A stretch of DNA of 6,856 nucleotides, from the NCBI GenBank assembly GCA_025928735.1, contig JAICIW010000124.1, positions 1-6,856 of the forward strand, written 5' to 3'. This document shows positions 5,073 to 6,856 of this stretch, in pieces (position 1 is the first letter of the stretch; each line of letters begins with the position of its first letter). The DNA is from Rhodanobacteraceae bacterium. Lineage in GTDB: Bacteria; Pseudomonadota; Gammaproteobacteria; Xanthomonadales; Rhodanobacteraceae. The position numbers and the translations under genes were made by a program. The notes under the pieces were generated by a model. The model made no database searches. It was not told where the DNA came from and saw only the letters and a list, made by a program, of their open reading frames with translations.

Positions 5073-6856
5073 ATGAATCGCAAGCTTTTGGCTTCAGCCA
5101 TTTGCGCCAGCCTGTTCGTTGCGGGCACGGCGTACGCGCAGGACAACACGGCACCGCAGCAGGCGCAGGATCAATCGACCACCTCGCAATCGAATGATTC
5201 GAATTCTCAGCAGGACCAGGAAAAAAAGGCGAAGACCCTCAATACCATCACGGTAACGGGTTCGCTGATTCCGCAGTCGCAGATCGAGACCGCCAACCCG
5301 GTCATCACGATCAGTTCGCAGGACATGATCAAGAAGGGCTACTCGAACGTATATGAGGCGCTGCGTGCGCAGCCCCTCTCCACCGGCGCGGTCCAGGACA
5401 GTCAGTTTTCCCAGGGGTTCACGCCCGGCGCGCAGACCATCAGTCTCCTCGGCTTGTCTCCTGATTTCACCCTGTTCCTGATCGACGGTCGCCCGATGGC
5501 GGACTACCCCTTGCTCTACAACGGCTCGGCCAACTTCACCGACCTCTCCAACATCCCGATGTCGATGGTCGACCACATTGACATCCTGCCGGGTAACCAG
5601 TCCTCCATTTACGGGTCGTCAGCCATCGCGGGCGTGGTCAACATCATCCTGAAGAAGCGGATGGAAGGCTACAACCTGAACTATCGCGCGGGCGGCTATT
5701 CCCAAGGTGGCGGACAGAACCAGCGCCTGGCGTTCTCGGGTGGCATCAACACCGACAAGCTGCACCTGATGTACGCGATCCAGCTTGACGACCAGCACCC
5801 CATTTTCGGCTTCAACCGGGACCTGACCTCGTCCACGCTGAATGCTCCCAATCCCACCAGCCGCAATCCGTTCACGGTGGGCGTTCACTGGTACTTCGAT
5901 GCGGGCAATCACTACATCAATCCCAACACCGACGCGCCTGGCGTCGGCTGCTCGGCAATGTCCGGCCTGTTCAACGGCACCACGCAGCTCAGCTATCGCC
6001 CCAACCGCGACGATGGGCATTACTGCGGCAGCTACATCGCACCGGGCTATGCCACGCTTCTCAACAAGAAGCGCGACGGATCGGGCTACGTTACCTTCAG
6101 CTACGACTTGACGTCCAACGCCGAACTGTACGGGCACATCCTGTACTCCGTGCAGAAGCAGAACTGGTACGCCGGTCCCAACTACAACTGGTGGGCGCCG
6201 GACAACGGCAACTACATCATCAATGCCAACACCGGCCGGTTCGAATTCTACGAACGGATCTTCGGGCCCGAGGAAATCGGTGGGTTGCTGAAAAATTCGA
6301 ACTACGAACTGTCCCGCATGTACTCCGGCAACATCGGTATCCGCGGAAACTTCGGGCAGTCCAACTGGGCCTACGATGCCTACGTCGCGCGTTCCGACTA
6401 CAAGTCCTACGACAGGTGGATGCATCCGCTGACGGACAAGGTCGACACCTTCTTCAAGAACAAGTTCCTCGGCCCGTTGCTCGGCACCTACTACGGCTAC
6501 AGCATTTACGCCCCCGACGATGCGGCATTCTGGCAGCCGTTGACGCCGGCCGAGTACCAGGGCTTCTCGGATTATGTTCGGTCGACGTCCCACACCTATA
6601 CGCAAAACGCCAACCTGCAGGTCACCAACTCGGATCTGTTCGAGCTGCCGGGCGGCTCGGCAGGATTTGCCGGTGTGCTCCAGGTCGGCAATCAGTACTG
6701 GGACAACCCGATCGATCCCCGGCTCGGGGCGGGCGACTTCTGGGGCTACACCGGGACTTCAGGCAACGGCAAGCGTGACAATTACGCTGCGGCGGCCGAG
6801 CTTCGCATACCGATTTTCAGCATGCTGACCGCGGACATCTCTGGTCGTTACGACCA
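5073..6856 (+). CDS. TonB-dependent outer-membrane receptor, truncated by window end
   Basis: The 594 codons present encode the start of a gated outer-membrane importer powered by TonB-ExbBD from the inner membrane; the ligand cannot be told. GGGGAG (5059-5064) sits 8 bases before the ATG. Residues 1-22 form a signal peptide cleaved after AYA. Residues 23-54 are a Gln/Ser/Asn/Asp-rich spacer, followed by TLNTITVTGS (55-64), the usual entry to the plug. The plug spans about 73-195, with DFTLFLIDGRPM (131-142) and a close at GNQSSIYGSSAIAGVVNIIL (174-193). The barrel starts near 200 with many aromatic residues and alternating strands. C293 and C318 may form a disulfide, probably in an extracellular loop. 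Such receptors usually exceed 850 residues, so several hundred remain outside the window. No frameshift or stop is seen. The long structured leader suggests regulated expression. Confidence 0.93.
   Translation, partial: MNRKLLASAICASLFVAGTAYAQDNTAPQQAQDQSTTSQSNDSNSQQDQEKKAKTLNTITVTGSLIPQSQIETANPVITISSQDMIKKGYSNVYEALRAQPLSTGAVQDSQFSQGFTPGAQTISLLGLSPDFTLFLIDGRPMADYPLLYNGSANFTDLSNIPMSMVDHIDILPGNQSSIYGSSAIAGVVNIILKKRMEGYNLNYRAGGYSQGGGQNQRLAFSGGINTDKLHLMYAIQLDDQHPIFGFNRDLTSSTLNAPNPTSRNPFTVGVHWYFDAGNHYINPNTDAPGVGCSAMSGLFNGTTQLSYRPNRDDGHYCGSYIAPGYATLLNKKRDGSGYVTFSYDLTSNAELYGHILYSVQKQNWYAGPNYNWWAPDNGNYIINANTGRFEFYERIFGPEEIGGLLKNSNYELSRMYSGNIGIRGNFGQSNWAYDAYVARSDYKSYDRWMHPLTDKVDTFFKNKFLGPLLGTYYGYSIYAPDDAAFWQPLTPAEYQGFSDYVRSTSHTYTQNANLQVTNSDLFELPGGSAGFAGVLQVGNQYWDNPIDPRLGAGDFWGYTGTSGNGKRDNYAAAAELRIPIFSMLTADISGRYD

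Noticed and set aside
5619..6605. Minus-strand frame of about 328 codons antisense to the TonB receptor
   Set aside because: It is Val/Arg/Gly-rich without domain features. The plus strand encodes a clear plug and barrel.
1..6856. Mobile elements, CRISPR arrays, tRNA or rRNA genes
   Set aside because: I saw no transposase, terminal repeats, repeat-spacer pattern or RNA-gene signature on either strand.

Overview
The window is about 6.9 kb of high-GC bacterial chromosome carrying five protein-coding genes, all concerned with the cell envelope. Gene content and style point to a gammaproteobacterium of the Xanthomonadales (Rhodanobacteraceae/Xanthomonadaceae type). The clues are a TonB-dependent receptor with a Gln/Ser-rich N-terminal spacer, an EstA-type autotransporter esterase and a YbaY-type lipoprotein. 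This placement is inference; there is no rRNA or other phylogenetic marker here.

Layout: bases 1-73 are the first 24 codons of uppP (undecaprenyl-diphosphatase) on the minus strand. A divergent intergenic region (74-319) follows, with a candidate uppP promoter and a perfect 7-bp hairpin just upstream of the next ribosome binding site. Bases 320-1576 (+) encode a multi-pass acyltransferase of the fucose-4-O-acetylase/acyltransferase-3 type. After 42 bp, 1619-3721 (+) encodes a secreted GDSL/SGNH esterase with a C-terminal autotransporter barrel (EstA-like). A near-ideal bidirectional terminator (3743-3774) separates it from a convergent minus-strand gene (3796-4650) for a lipoprotein with a YbaY/YscW domain and an unassigned C-terminal half. 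A 422-bp intergenic region (4651-5072) is rich in inverted repeats and carries the leader of a TonB-dependent outer-membrane receptor (5073 to the end, +, truncated by the window edge after 594 codons).

Functionally, the genes share the envelope as location: lipid-carrier recycling, O-acylation of a surface or periplasmic glycan, a surface-displayed esterase, an outer-membrane lipoprotein and a TonB-dependent importer. Only the acyltransferase and esterase genes are arranged as a possible operon. The others are divergent, convergent or separated by a long leader, so a joint pathway is not shown.

I found no mobile element, CRISPR array, tRNA, rRNA or clear horizontally acquired island. No wholly new system is evident. 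The items most worth a second look are the Ala/Gln-rich insertion without Lys/Arg in the esterase, the C-terminal half of the lipoprotein, and the structured leader of the TonB receptor gene.
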